DNA of 64,000 bases from VXYL01 sp965200375 (GTDB lineage: Bacteria; Pseudomonadota; Gammaproteobacteria; Pseudomonadales; Azotimanducaceae). Positions within the stretch are counted from its first letter, which is position 1, and each line of letters opens with the position of its first letter. Below the pieces are notes generated by a model that was not told the origin of the DNA, did no database searches, and was given only the letters and a program-made list of their open reading frames with translations. The stretch lies in contig OZ241353.1 of assembly GCA_965200375.1 (NCBI GenBank), forward strand, positions 868,001-932,000, written 5' to 3'. The translations under genes were made by a program, and so were the position numbers. This document shows, piece after piece, positions 7,625-17,242 of the stretch.

Positions 7625-9550
7625 TCAGGCCACCCCGGCCCGCTGGCTCTGCGGCACCTCGGCCATGCCGTCGTCGAGCTCGCAGACGAGGCGCTCGACA
7701 TCGCCCGGATCCACTTCGCCCTGGCGGATGTGGTCCGCCGCATGCTGGCCGATCTGCATCCAGCCGTTCTGCAACAGCGCCAGGCGCCACTCGTCCCAGG
7801 CGCGATTGCGGATGAAATCCCGGGAGAACTCGTCGACGAGCACCATCTCCGCCAGCAGCACGCGGCCGACGATGCCCGTGCCGAGGGGGCGTCGGCGTCC
7901 ACCCCGCAGCGCCTTGGGCGCGCAAGCGGCGCAGCCGATGCCGCGCAGCGCGGCTTGTTCGCCAGCGAACAGGCGCCGATAGCGGGCGAGGTCCTCCTGG
8001 AAGCGGTCCTCGACCCGATGGGCGCCGTCCGCCGTCGCCTCCCGATGCCGCTCGATGTCCCGGGCCAGCCGGGCCTGCAGGCGTTTGGTGACCATCAGTT
8101 CCGTCACGCCGTGGCTTTCGTCCGCCGTTATGGGAATGCGGCAGGAAGGGCACAGCCGCGGCACCAGACGCTGGTTCACCAGCAGCACTAGGAAGTTGGC
8201 GTCGTAGAGCAGCTGGTGCTCGACGCCGAGTTCCTCCAGACGTTGCGGAATGGAAAGCACGTTGGCGGCATGCACCGTGGTGAGCGTCAGCTTGCCGGCG
8301 GTGGCGAGGTCGACGATGGCCACGGCGCTGTCCTCGTCCTTGATCTCGCCGAGCACGTTGATGTTGGAGTCCCAGCGGTTCAGGCCGCCGAGCAGCGCCT
8401 TCCAGCCGCCGTGCTCGACGATGCCGCTCACCGACACGTGGGTCACGTGGGGGAGTTCGCGTTCCACGGGTTCTTCCAGCGAGATGATCTTGCGCCGCTC
8501 CTTCTCGTCGTCGTCCAGACCGTCGAGCAAGGCGGTGAGGGACGAGCTCTTGCCGGAGCCGGTGGGACCGGAGAACACGATCACGCCGTAGGGCCGGCGG
8601 ATCGCCCTGGTCAGGAGCGCGATATGCGTCTCTTCGTAGCCGAGTTCGTCGAGCGTCAGCGGCCGATCGTCCGGCCGCCAGACGCGCACGAAGATGTCCA
8701 CGCCGCGGATGTCCGGCGCGGTCGAGAACCTCAGCGCGACGGTCTGGTCGCCGACTCTCATCTGCGCCGACGCATTGAGCGCCATGTTGGTGACGAACTG
8801 GCGGGCGCCGCGCTTCGCCAGACGGTTGAACATGTAGTTGCCGAACTGCTCCACCACCGTCGGCGTGAAGCGGGGCTGGTCGTCCTCGCGCTTCTCTTCC
8901 CGCATCTCGCCGTTGATGCGCAGCCGGGTGACCGCCCGGTCGCCGCGTATCTCGAAGTGGATGTCCGAGGCTTCGTCGGCGATGGCGTCGCCGAGCAGCT
9001 CGCGGAACTTCTCCTCCACTTCCGTGGGCGACAGGCCCTGGTCGCGTTCCACGGCCCGCTCCACCAGGTCCCGCGTGGCCGGCCGCACTCTCGCGTCCCA
9101 GCCCTTCAGAGACAGCAGGCGCACGGTCGCTTCCACCTCCGGGCTGTTCGGCTGGTCGGTGATGATCCAGGCTAGGACGCTGCCTTCGTCGCGCTTGACG
9201 CGCACGCACAGGCGGCTGCCGGCGTTGCGGCTCACCCAGTCGAGCAGCGGCTTGTCCCGGGTCGACAGCGGCTGCATGCCCTCGTACTTCAGGTCGTCCT
9301 CGACGAGAATGGGCGTGGTGCCCCACTCCGCGGCCAGCGCGGCGATACGCTGGTCCTCGGCCTCGGGAACGCCGGCGTCCGTTTCGGCCGCTTGGTCCTG
9401 CTCGGCGCCGAGGGTGCGAGACCACGCCTTGGACCGCTCCAGCAGCCAGACTCTCGCTAGCTGCAGCTGCGCGGTACCCGTTGCAGCGGCATCGCCAAGC
9501 CGCGTGTTTGCGTCTCGTAGGGCCTGGCGCAGCCTGCTGGAGGCAGCCAC
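7625..9550 (-). CDS. pilQ: Type IVb pilus assembly ATPase (GspE/PilB family)
   Basis: 641 residues with a GTG start. An N-terminal domain of about 200 residues is followed by the GspE core: DEASDIHFEIRG, Walker A in FSGPTGSGKSSSLTALLDG, and the Walker B region NVLGEIKDEDSAVAI, which has Lys where most members have Arg. The His-box region is LTLTTVHAANVLSIPQRLEE. A Cys pair (CPSC) and a second pair (CAAC) form the zinc-binding module common in GspE proteins. A long insertion with an AxRLxRDIE coiled region lies between the two Cys pairs. The protein is cytoplasmic and powers pilus extension. It lies 84 bp after PilP and 3 bp before pilR. Only one such ATPase is in the window, so no separate retraction ATPase is seen here. 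Confidence 0.9.
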   Translation of the reverse strand: MAASSRLRQALRDANTRLGDAAATGTAQLQLARVWLLERSKAWSRTLGAEQDQAAETDAGVPEAEDQRIAALAAEWGTTPILVEDDLKYEGMQPLSTRDKPLLDWVSRNAGSRLCVRVKRDEGSVLAWIITDQPNSPEVEATVRLLSLKGWDARVRPATRDLVERAVERDQGLSPTEVEEKFRELLGDAIADEASDIHFEIRGDRAVTRLRINGEMREEKREDDQPRFTPTVVEQFGNYMFNRLAKRGARQFVTNMALNASAQMRVGDQTVALRFSTAPDIRGVDIFVRVWRPDDRPLTLDELGYEETHIALLTRAIRRPYGVIVFSGPTGSGKSSSLTALLDGLDDDEKERRKIISLEEPVERELPHVTHVSVSGIVEHGGWKALLGGLNRWDSNINVLGEIKDEDSAVAIVDLATAGKLTLTTVHAANVLSIPQRLEELGVEHQLLYDANFLVLLVNQRLVPRLCPSCRIPITADESHGVTELMVTKRLQARLARDIERHREATADGAHRVEDRFQEDLARYRRLFAGEQAALRGIGCAACAPKALRGGRRRPLGTGIVGRVLLAEMVLVDEFSRDFIRNRAWDEWRLALLQNGWMQIGQHAADHIRQGEVDPGDVERLVCELDDGMAEVPQSQRAGVA

Positions 9551-9634
9551 TTGCGGTTCCTTGCGTCCCTGTCGGCGGCGTTGGGTTGCGTGTGGCGGAG
9601 GAGGTTGCGGAACGGCTGCGCACCCGTCGGCGCG

Positions 9635-10243
9635 TCAGCCGCCGATAGGGTTGTAGAGGCCGAGCGTTCTCCGGTCGCCGCCGCAAGCCAGCGTCGCCTG
9701 GCTGGCGTTGGCTGCCTGCAACGTGCAGCGGCTGCTGCCGACCGTGCCGCCGACGCGCACGTCGTGGTGCTGGCCGTCCAGGCGAACGGTGGCCCGCCCG
9801 GCCTGGGGCCCGTCGCCAAGCCAGTTCACCTGCGCGGCGTCCAGGCACCGGCATGCCGCCGGCAGCGCGTCGATGGCCAGAATGCGTCGATAGTCCGCGG
9901 CGAGTTCCGGGGCGTCCTGCACCAGATCGCGGACTTCCGCGTTCACTTCGAGCAGGGTTCGCATGTCGCCGAGGCTGCGGGTCTTGGCGCCGAGATCCGA
10001 GTTCGCCGCGGTGCGCAGATCCTGCAGCTCCTGTTGCAGGCGGATGATCTCGATTTGACGCTGCAGCTCCTCGATGCGCAGCTGGTCGACGACCTTGTCC
10101 GGCAGCTGCGGCAATGCGCCAGCGGGTGCCGCCGGTTCGGCGGCCGCAGGCTCTGCGGCCGCAACGGCGGCCGCCAGCAACGCCAGCAGCGCGATCGTCG
10201 CGCACCTGCCCCACCCAAGACGGGAAGCGTTGGCGGTTACCAC
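9635..10243 (-). CDS. pilP: PilP-like type IVb pilus biogenesis protein
   Basis: 202 residues with a GTG start at 10241-10243 and an AGGGGAG ribosome-binding sequence upstream. The N-terminus is basic, then hydrophobic (IALLALLAAAVAAA), a likely signal peptide, followed by a Pro/Ala linker. A long charged helix (LEELQRQIEIIRLQQELQDL-type heptads, about residues 50-85) predicts a coiled coil, as in R64 PilP. The C-terminal domain has paired Cys residues (RCLDA, RCTLQA, ACGGDRR) and ends in a short globular fold. It is the first gene of the minus-strand pil cluster and is likely periplasmic, bridging the secretin and the inner-membrane complex. The assignment combines the coiled coil, size and position. 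Confidence 0.6.
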   Translation of the reverse strand: MVTANASRLGWGRCATIALLALLAAAVAAAEPAAAEPAAPAGALPQLPDKVVDQLRIEELQRQIEIIRLQQELQDLRTAANSDLGAKTRSLGDMRTLLEVNAEVRDLVQDAPELAADYRRILAIDALPAACRCLDAAQVNWLGDGPQAGRATVRLDGQHHDVRVGGTVGSSRCTLQAANASQATLACGGDRRTLGLYNPIGG

Positions 10244-10388
10244 GCGAGAACTCCCCTGTGCGCCAAGAGCGGCAACCTTAAGTCTGCGGCGGGCTTGGCG
10301 TCAACCGCGGGCAGCGCCGCCGAGCCCTGCGGCTTCGCGCGCGAACGGCGGACGAAAGGAAGCCGGCGTCGCCGTCTACGCGTCGGCG

Positions 10389-10943
10389 CTAGGCGTCCGC
10401 CGACGGATGGCAAGGTTCCGATCCCGCCCAATGGGATTCTGCGAGATCCGCCAGCGTGGCGGCGAGGTTGGCCAACGGGAACTCGATCAGATCGCCAGCG
10501 CCCGGCGACACAAGCGCCATCGACCTCGTAGCGTCGCCGTCGATCAGGCGGCGCATGGTGCCGACGTCGCTGACGGTGAGCTTGGTGAGCGCTTCCTCCT
10601 GTTCGACCAGCACCGGCACCAGGCGCGCCTCCCGACCGTCGAGGAACACCAGCAGCCGCTGCTCGTTGGCGCTGCTGCGCCAGGTGCGGAAGCGCACCAG
10701 CGCCGTCAGCACGTCCGGACCGCCCTGGTGGCGTTGCAGCAGGCGCAGCCGCAGGCGACCGTTGTGGTTGGCGGCGCTGGCGTCGCAGTAGATGCGCGCC
10801 ACCACCGCATCGCCCCGCTGGCCGGCGAAGGTCGCGACCGCGTGACCATTGGTGTTGTCCGCGGTCCACTTCGTCACGGCGCCAGCGTCCTGCGCGGCCA
10901 GGCACGCCAAGGCCGCCGCCGCGGCCGCTAGGGCAAGTTTCAT
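10389..10943 (-). CDS. Secreted protein of unknown function
   Basis: 184 residues. The ATG at 10941-10943 has a strong AGGAGG ribosome-binding site 5-6 bases upstream. A clean signal peptide (KLALAAAAAALACLAAQDAGA) directs the protein to the periplasm or outside. The mature part begins VTKWTADNTNGHAVATFAGQ, has a single later Cys (IYCDA) and reads as mostly beta-strand; it resembles small invasion-associated-type periplasmic proteins in overall layout, but no family was recognised. It lies downstream of sufE in the same direction with a 117-bp gap, so it may have its own promoter. No function is proposed. Confidence 0.7.
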   Translation of the reverse strand: MKLALAAAAAALACLAAQDAGAVTKWTADNTNGHAVATFAGQRGDAVVARIYCDASAANHNGRLRLRLLQRHQGGPDVLTALVRFRTWRSSANEQRLLVFLDGREARLVPVLVEQEEALTKLTVSDVGTMRRLIDGDATRSMALVSPGAGDLIEFPLANLAATLADLAESHWAGSEPCHPSADA

Positions 10944-11060
10944 CGCATCCTCCTTGCTTGTCCAACTTCCCTGTACGCAAGTCGATAGCTTACCTTGCTG
11001 GCCAAGTCGCTGCCATCGCGTGTTCCGGCGGCCCGGCGGCCAATAGCGGGGGCTCGACGA

Positions 11061-11501
11061 TCACGCCAGGAACTCGCCGGCAACGCTGCGGATCCTGCCC
11101 ACCATCGCCTTGAGGCCGTTGCCCCGGGCGGGGCTCAAGTGCGCCAGCAGGTCCAGTTCGTCGAACAGCCCTTCGATGTCGAAGCGCAGGATGTGCTCCG
11201 GGGAACCGTTCTGGTAAGCCGCCAGGACGATGGCGATCAGGCCGCGCACGATGTGGGCGTCGGAGTCGATGGCCAGGTGCAGGCGGTTGTTCGCTGCGTC
11301 GTAGGCGGGCACCAGCCACACTTGGCTCTGGCAGCCGCGCACCAGGTTGGCGTCGATGCGGCTGGCCGGCGGCAGCGTCGGCAGGCGCTTGCCGAGGTCG
11401 ATGACGAACCGGTAGCGGTCCTCCCAGGAATCGAAGAAGCCGAAGGACGAACGCAGTTCCGCCAGCGCCTCCGCAGAGACCTCCGCAGGGGATCTCGCCA
11501 T
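11061..11501 (-). CDS. sufE: SufE cysteine desulfuration protein
   Basis: 146 residues. SufE accepts persulfide sulfur from SufS and passes it to the SufBCD scaffold. The acceptor Cys is present in LVRGCQSQVWLVP (about residue 58), the hallmark of the family, followed by the conserved SDAHIVRGLIAIVLAAYQ helix. The ATG at 11499-11501 shares one base with the stop of the SufT gene, so the two are translationally coupled. The length is normal for SufE. It is the last gene of the suf operon in this window. Confidence 0.93.
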   Translation of the reverse strand: MARSPAEVSAEALAELRSSFGFFDSWEDRYRFVIDLGKRLPTLPPASRIDANLVRGCQSQVWLVPAYDAANNRLHLAIDSDAHIVRGLIAIVLAAYQNGSPEHILRFDIEGLFDELDLLAHLSPARGNGLKAMVGRIRSVAGEFLA

Positions 11502-12025
11502 CAGTAGATGCCCAGTTCGAGCTGCGCCTCCTCGCTCATCATGTCGCGCTGCCAGGGCGGGTCGAACACCAGGTTGACGGTGACCGCCTGCACGAAGGGC
11601 ACGCGCCCCACGCGGCGCTCCACGTCCTGCACCAGCACCGGCCCCATGCCGCAGCCAGGCGCCGTCAAGGTCATGTCGATGTGGACGTCCCGATCCTCGA
11701 GGCGGCAGGCGTAGACGAGGCCCAGGTCGACGATGTTCACCGGGATTTCCGGGTCGTGGACGGTACGCAATGCCTGCCACAGCTGCGCCTCCGCCACGCG
11801 GCCGTCGGCCGGCGGCGGCAGCGACAGCGTCTCCGGCTCGAAGCCAAGGGCGTCCGCGTCCTCGCCGTCGATGCGCGCCATGTTGCCGTCGTGGACCACC
11901 GTGTAGGCGCCCCCCAGGGACTGGGCGAGCGTGACGAAGGCGCCGGCGGGCAGCTCGACGGGCTCGCCGGTCGGCACCAGGCGCGCCGCGACCGAACGCG
12001 CCAGCGGGACGATGCGGCGTTCCAC
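11501..12025 (-). CDS. sufT: SufT, MIP18-family Fe-S maturation factor
   Basis: 174 residues. The C-terminal 110 residues form a DUF59/MIP18 domain with LRTVHDPEIPVNIVDLGLVY and the Cys motif TAPGCGMGPVLVQDVERRV, both typical of SufT. The N-terminal 65 residues (LPAGAFVTLAQSLGGAYTVV) are the extension found in SufT proteins rather than in stand-alone MIP18 members. SufT helps mature Fe-S proteins, particularly under high demand for clusters. Here it is inserted between the A-type carrier and sufE, and its stop overlaps the sufE start by one base. Confidence 0.9.
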   Translation of the reverse strand: MERRIVPLARSVAARLVPTGEPVELPAGAFVTLAQSLGGAYTVVHDGNMARIDGEDADALGFEPETLSLPPPADGRVAEAQLWQALRTVHDPEIPVNIVDLGLVYACRLEDRDVHIDMTLTAPGCGMGPVLVQDVERRVGRVPFVQAVTVNLVFDPPWQRDMMSEEAQLELGIY

Positions 12026-12034
12026 GCGGCGTCT

Positions 12035-12448
12035 CTAGGGTGTGGCGGCACCCTCGGCCTCGGGGCCAACGGCGCGGGGTTCGGTCACCGAGAAGCTCTC
12101 GCCGCAGCCGCACTGGCCGCTGGCGTTGGGGTTGCTGAACGTGAGCATGGCGTTCAGCCCCTCGGCGACGTAGTCGATCGTCGTGCCCCGCACCAAGGGC
12201 CAGTTGCCGTGGGCGACCAGCACGCGCACCCCGTCGAGGTCGAACACGCGGTCGCCCGGCGCCGCCTGGGCAGCTGCGTCGCGATAGCGCAGATCGTACA
12301 TGTAGCCGTTGCAGCCGCTGGTCTTGACGCCGAGCTCGAGAGCTTCGGCCCCTTGCCTGGCCAGCTGGCGTCGAACATGGCGGCGCGCCGCTGGCGTCAT
12401 GGCGATGGCGTCTTCGACGGCTGCCGGATCGTAGGTGTCGGCGTTCAT
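12035..12448 (-). CDS. sufA: A-type Fe-S carrier (SufA/IscA family)
   Basis: 137 residues. The three ligand Cys residues of the HesB/IscA fold are present: one in VKTSGCNGYMYDLRY and two in GQCGCGESFSV. The C-terminus extends about 12 residues beyond the CGCGESF motif, and the N-terminus carries a short extension. It would carry Fe-S clusters from SufBCD to target apoproteins. It lies 108 bp after sufS, the largest gap in the suf operon, and 9 bp before sufT. Whether it is functionally closer to SufA, IscA or ErpA cannot be told from sequence inspection, so the symbol follows the operon. Confidence 0.88.
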   Translation of the reverse strand: MNADTYDPAAVEDAIAMTPAARRHVRRQLARQGAEALELGVKTSGCNGYMYDLRYRDAAAQAAPGDRVFDLDGVRVLVAHGNWPLVRGTTIDYVAEGLNAMLTFSNPNASGQCGCGESFSVTEPRAVGPEAEGAATP

Positions 12449-12556
12449 GGGCTTGCCTCCGTCGAGGCGGGCTGCGCAACGGTTGCGAGTCTACGCGAGC
12501 AGGCGTGTCAAAGCACGGCGCTGGAACATGGCGAACACGATGCCGAACACGGCTAG

Positions 12557-13750
12557 CTAGAGCAGCGCTTGCGCCTTGCGGATGGCCGCGGCCAGCCGGT
12601 CCACGTCGGCGCGGGTGTTGTAGAGGCCGAAGGAAGCCCGCACCGTGCCGGGGATCCCCAAGGCGTCCATGAGCGGCATCGCGCAGTGGTGGCCGGTGCG
12701 CACCGCCACGCCTTGCTGGTCGAGCAGCGTGCCGACGTCCTGCGGGTGGGCGCCGTCGAGCAGAAAGGACAGCACCGGCGCCTGCTCGGCGGCGTCGCCG
12801 ACCACGCGCAACCCTTCGATCTGCCTGAGGGTCGCCGCGGCGTAGGCGAGCAGCTCTTCCTCGTGCCGCCTGATCGCCCCGGGGCCGGCCGCCGCCAGAT
12901 AGTCCACCGCGGCGGCGAGACCGACGGCGCCAGCGATGTGCGGCGTTCCGGCCTCGAACTTGAAGGGCAGGCCGGCGTAGCTGGTGCCCGTCAGCCGCAC
13001 CCGTTCGATCATCTCGCCGCCGGTCTGCCAAGGCGGCATGGCCTCCAGCAGGGCCTGCCGGCCCCAGAGCGCGCCGATGCCCGTCGGCGCGTACATCTTG
13101 TGGCCGGAGAAGGCGTAGAAGTCGCAGCCGAGGCGCTGCACGTCCACCGGCAGATGCGCCATGGCCTGGGCGCCGTCCACCACCAGCGCCGCCCCGGCAG
13201 CCCGGGCCCAGGCGGCGATCCGGCGAACCGGATTGACCGTCCCCAGCGCGTTGGAGACGTGGCCGACGGCGACGATGCGGGTGCGTTCCGTCAGCCTGGC
13301 CCGCAGGTCCTCGAGATCGAGCTCGCCATCCGCCTGCACCTTGGCGGCGACCAGCCTGGCCTCCGCCCGCTGGCAGGCCACCTGCCAGGGCACGATGTTG
13401 GAGTGGTGTTCCAGTTCCGTCACCAGCACCTCGTCGCCGGGGCCGAGCACCAGCGGCGCGTAGCAGGCCGCTACCAGGTTGATCGCTTCCGTTGTGCCTC
13501 GGGTCCAGATCACTTCCTCCCGGGCGCTGGCGTTGATGTGGCGGGCCACGGTGTCCCGGGCCGCCTCGAACGCGCCGGTGGCTTCGCCGGCGAGCTGGTG
13601 CGCGGCGCGGTGGACGTTGGCGTTGCGCGCTTCGTAGTAGCGGCGAACCGCGTCCAGCACCGGGGCCGGCTTCTGCGTGGTGGCGGCGTTGTCGAGATAG
13701 GCGACGTCCGCTCCGCGGATCAGCGGAAAGTCGTCGGCCCATGCCGTCAT
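12557..13750 (-). CDS. sufS: SufS cysteine desulfurase
   Basis: 397 residues, the normal length for group II cysteine desulfurases. The PLP lysine is in FYAFSGHKMYAPTGIGALWG and the active-site Cys in VAVRTGHHCAMPLMDALGIP, followed by the R-A-S-F-x-x-Y-N-T signature (RASFGLYNT). The N-terminus has YLDNAATTQKP, also diagnostic. It takes sulfur from L-cysteine to make a persulfide, passed on to SufE, whose gene is in the same operon. The start ATG overlaps the stop of sufD by 4 bp. Confidence 0.96.
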   Translation of the reverse strand: MTAWADDFPLIRGADVAYLDNAATTQKPAPVLDAVRRYYEARNANVHRAAHQLAGEATGAFEAARDTVARHINASAREEVIWTRGTTEAINLVAACYAPLVLGPGDEVLVTELEHHSNIVPWQVACQRAEARLVAAKVQADGELDLEDLRARLTERTRIVAVGHVSNALGTVNPVRRIAAWARAAGAALVVDGAQAMAHLPVDVQRLGCDFYAFSGHKMYAPTGIGALWGRQALLEAMPPWQTGGEMIERVRLTGTSYAGLPFKFEAGTPHIAGAVGLAAAVDYLAAAGPGAIRRHEEELLAYAAATLRQIEGLRVVGDAAEQAPVLSFLLDGAHPQDVGTLLDQQGVAVRTGHHCAMPLMDALGIPGTVRASFGLYNTRADVDRLAAAIRKAQALL

Positions 13751-14866
13751 GCGGCGATGCCGAGCAGCGCCTGGCCGGCGGCGTCCGCAATCGCCTCGCG
13801 CAGAAACCCGCGCACCAGCACCTCCCGGGCCGCGGCCTCGCCGATGCCGCGGCTGCGCAGGTAGAACACGGCCGCTTCGTCCAAGGCGCCCATCGTGGCG
13901 CCGTGGGCGCAGCGCACGTCGCTGGCGTGGATCGTGAGCTCCGGCTTGGCGAAGACGGCCGCGGTGTCGCTGGCGAGCAGGTTCCTAGTGGAGAGGACCG
14001 CGTCCGTGCCGTCGGCGCCGGGGGCCACGTGGATGCGTCCGACCAGCACTGCCCGCGCGTGGCCGCCAACCACGCCGCGATAGATCTGGCGGCTCCTGGC
14101 GCCAGGCGCCAGGTGGCGCACGGCCACCTGGTTGTCCAAGTGGTCGCGGCCGTCCAGGCGCCAAGCGCCGGCAAGGCTGGCTTCGGCGCCGGCCGCCAGC
14201 GCCACTTCGATGTCGTTGCGTCGCAGGAGGGCGCCGCGGCTGCTCTGCGCGAGGGCGTAGCAGCCGCCTTCGGCGACCTTCACCCCAAGCAGGCTGCACG
14301 CCCGGGTCCCGGCCGCTGCCTGCTGCCGGAAGTGGGCAACCCGGGCGCCTTCGCCGACGACGACTTCCACGAACCGATGGGCGTAGCTGGCGGGCGCCTC
14401 CACCAGCGCGATGTCCGCTCCGGAAGCGACCGCCACCAGCACATGCTGGAAGCGGCCAGCAAGCGCCCCGATTCGCACCGCGTCGCCATGCTTGCCCGGC
14501 GGCACCCGCACGGCGATGCCGGCCTCCAGCAACAGGGCGTTGACGGTCGCCAATGGCTGGGCCACGAGGTCCACGGTGCTGGCCAGGTGCTCGGCCGCCA
14601 GGGCGGGGGCTTCGGGGCTGGCGAAGTCCGCGACCCGGACGGCGGGCGGCGCCAGGACGTCCGGCCCTGCCGCCGCAGCCGCCGGCCGCCGCTCCCAGTC
14701 GGCTATCTCCCGCAGCCAGGGGCCGAGATTGGTGTGCCGCCAGGCTTCGGTGCGGTGCGCCGGCAGGCCGGCCTCGGCCAGGGCTTCCCGAAACCGGCAG
14801 CGGCCCCGCCACGGCGCGTAGCCGGAGCCGGCGCCGTGGAGCAGTTGCCGCGTCAGTGCGTCGGCG

Positions 14867-14886
<20 letters not shown>
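13747..14886 (-). CDS. sufD: SufD Fe-S scaffold subunit
   Basis: 379 residues starting at ATG 14884-14886. The N-terminal helical domain has the SufD hallmark HRTEAWRHTNLGPWL. The C-terminal beta-helix core ends with TIHASDVRCAHGATMGALDE, including the conserved His that SufD contributes near the SufB interface. SufD with SufB and two SufC subunits forms the cluster assembly scaffold. It overlaps sufC by 20 bp and sufS by 4 bp. The frame is open further upstream inside sufC, but the chosen start gives normal length and a conventional N-terminus. Confidence 0.94.
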
Positions 14887-15609
<723 letters not shown>

Positions 15610-15613
<4 letters not shown>

Positions 15614-17130
15614 CCAACGCTGCCCTCGAGGCTTACCTCCAGCAGCTTGGCGGCCTCGACGGCGAACTCCATCGGCAACGTGCGGAACACGTCCCTGCAG
15701 AAGCCGTTGACGATCATGGCCACAGCCTTCTCGGCGTCGATGCCCCGCTGCTGGCACAGGAACAGCTGCTCCTCGCTCACCTTGGAGGTCGTGGCTTCGT
15801 GCTCGATCACCGCCGACGGCAGCCTGGATTCGATGTACGGAAACGTGTGCGCCCCGCAGCCGTCGCCGATCAGCAGCGAGTCGCACTGGGTGTGGTTGCG
15901 GGCCCCGACAGCGCCCGGGTTCATCCGCACCAGGCCCCGGTAGCTGTTCTGGCTGCGCCCGGCGCTGATGCCCTTGGAGACGATGGTGCTGCGGGTGCCA
16001 GGCCCTATGTGGACCATCTTGGTGCCGGTGTCCGCCTGCTGGCGATGGCGGGTCAGGGCCACGGAGTGGAACTCGCCCACCGAGTCCGCCCCTTGCAGCA
16101 CCACGCTCGGGTACTTCCAGGTGATCGCGGAGCCGGTCTCCACCTGCGTCCAGCTGATCTTGGCGCGGTCGCCGCGGCAGGCGCCCCGCTTGGTGACGAA
16201 GTTGTAGATGCCGCCGCGCCCCTGTTCGTCGCCGGGGTACCAGTTCTGCACGGTGGAGTACTTGATCTCGGCATCGTCGAGGGCCACCAGCTCCACCACC
16301 GCGGCGTGCAGCTGGTTGTCGTCCCGCATAGGCGCCGTGCAGCCTTCCAGATAGCTCACGTAGGCGCCTTCGTCGGCGATGATCAGCGTCCGCTCGAACT
16401 GGCCGGTGTTCTCGGCGTTGATGCGGAAGTAGGTGGAGAGCTCCATCGGGCAGCGGGTGTGCTTGGGGACGTACACGAAGGAGCCGTCGCTGAACACTGC
16501 CGAGTTCAGGGCGGCGTAGAAGTTGTCCGGCTTCGGCACCACGCTGCCGAGGTACTTGCGCACCAGCTCGGGATGCTCGCGCACCGCCTCGGCGAAGGAG
16601 CAGAACACCACCCCCGCCTCGCGCAGCTTGTCCTTGAAGGTAGTGGCGATGGAGACGCTGTCGAACACCGCGTCCACGGCCACCTGCGGCGCGGCGGCGG
16701 ACGAGGCGCCCGGCGCCGCCTCCACGCCGGCGAGTCTGGCCCGCTCGTGCAGCGGAATGCCGAGCTTTTCGTAGGTAGCCAGGAGTTCCGGATCCACCTC
16801 GTCCAGAGACTTCGGGCGATCCCCCTTGGGGGCCGAGTAGTAGGAGATCCCCTGGAAGTCGATGGCCGGGAACCGCACATGGGCCCAGCGCGGCGGCCGC
16901 ATCTTCCGCCAGCGACGAAGAGCGTCCAGCCGCCAATCCGTGAGCCAGGCGGGTTCCTGCTTCTTCGCCGAGATGGCCCGCACCACGCCTTCGTCCAAGC
17001 CCGGCGGCAGCGTTTCGGACTCGATGTCGGTTACGAAGCCGGCGGCGTAGTCCTCGGCCACGAGGGAGTCCAGTTCGGACCGTTGCTTGGCCTCCTGTCT
17101 GGTTTCCTGTCTGGCGACGGTGTCCGGCAT
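15610..17130 (-). CDS. sufB: SufB Fe-S scaffold subunit
   Basis: 506 residues. Clear SufB with VFDSVSIATTFKDKLREAGV, the CRGDRAKISWTQVETGSAIT segment and the C-terminal FPYIESRLPSAVIEHEATTS region with the Cys and Glu residues around the cluster-assembly site. It is the scaffold on which the cluster is built. This is the first gene of the suf operon on the minus strand. The 112-bp gap in front of it carries an IscR type-1-like site, so the whole operon probably responds to Fe-S status or iron. No regulator gene (iscR, sufR) is adjacent. Confidence 0.96.
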
Positions 17131-17173
17131 CGGCGGCGGCCAAGGGCCAAGGGAACGGCAGGCAGTGTAGCGA

Positions 17174-17198
17174 ATACCGGACTGGAATACTCGGTTAT
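17174..17198 (-). promoter_or_regulatory. IscR type-1-like operator upstream of sufB
   Basis: On the minus strand the 25 bases start ATAACCGAGT, centre on ATTCCAG and end CCGGTAT. Compared by hand with the E. coli IscR type 1 consensus (ATAxxxGACT, AT-rich centre, AGTCxxxTAT) it agrees at 21 of 25 positions, including both outer ATA/TAT arms and the internal AGTC. The site is 44 bases upstream of the sufB start, next to a possible -10 (TACACT, 17164-17169), a position suited to repression by Fe-S-loaded IscR. Binding is inferred; no IscR gene is in the window. Confidence 0.6.
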
Positions 17199-17242
17199 TC
17201 GCTGCCGCAGGGCCGTCCCGACCGCCTCTGGCGCGGCCCGTG

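Noticed and set aside
6546..10214. 1222-codon open frame on the minus strand
   Set aside because: It runs across pilP, pilQ and pilR in another frame; the long open frame is a result of high GC, and its composition (Arg/Gly/Ala-rich) is not protein-like.
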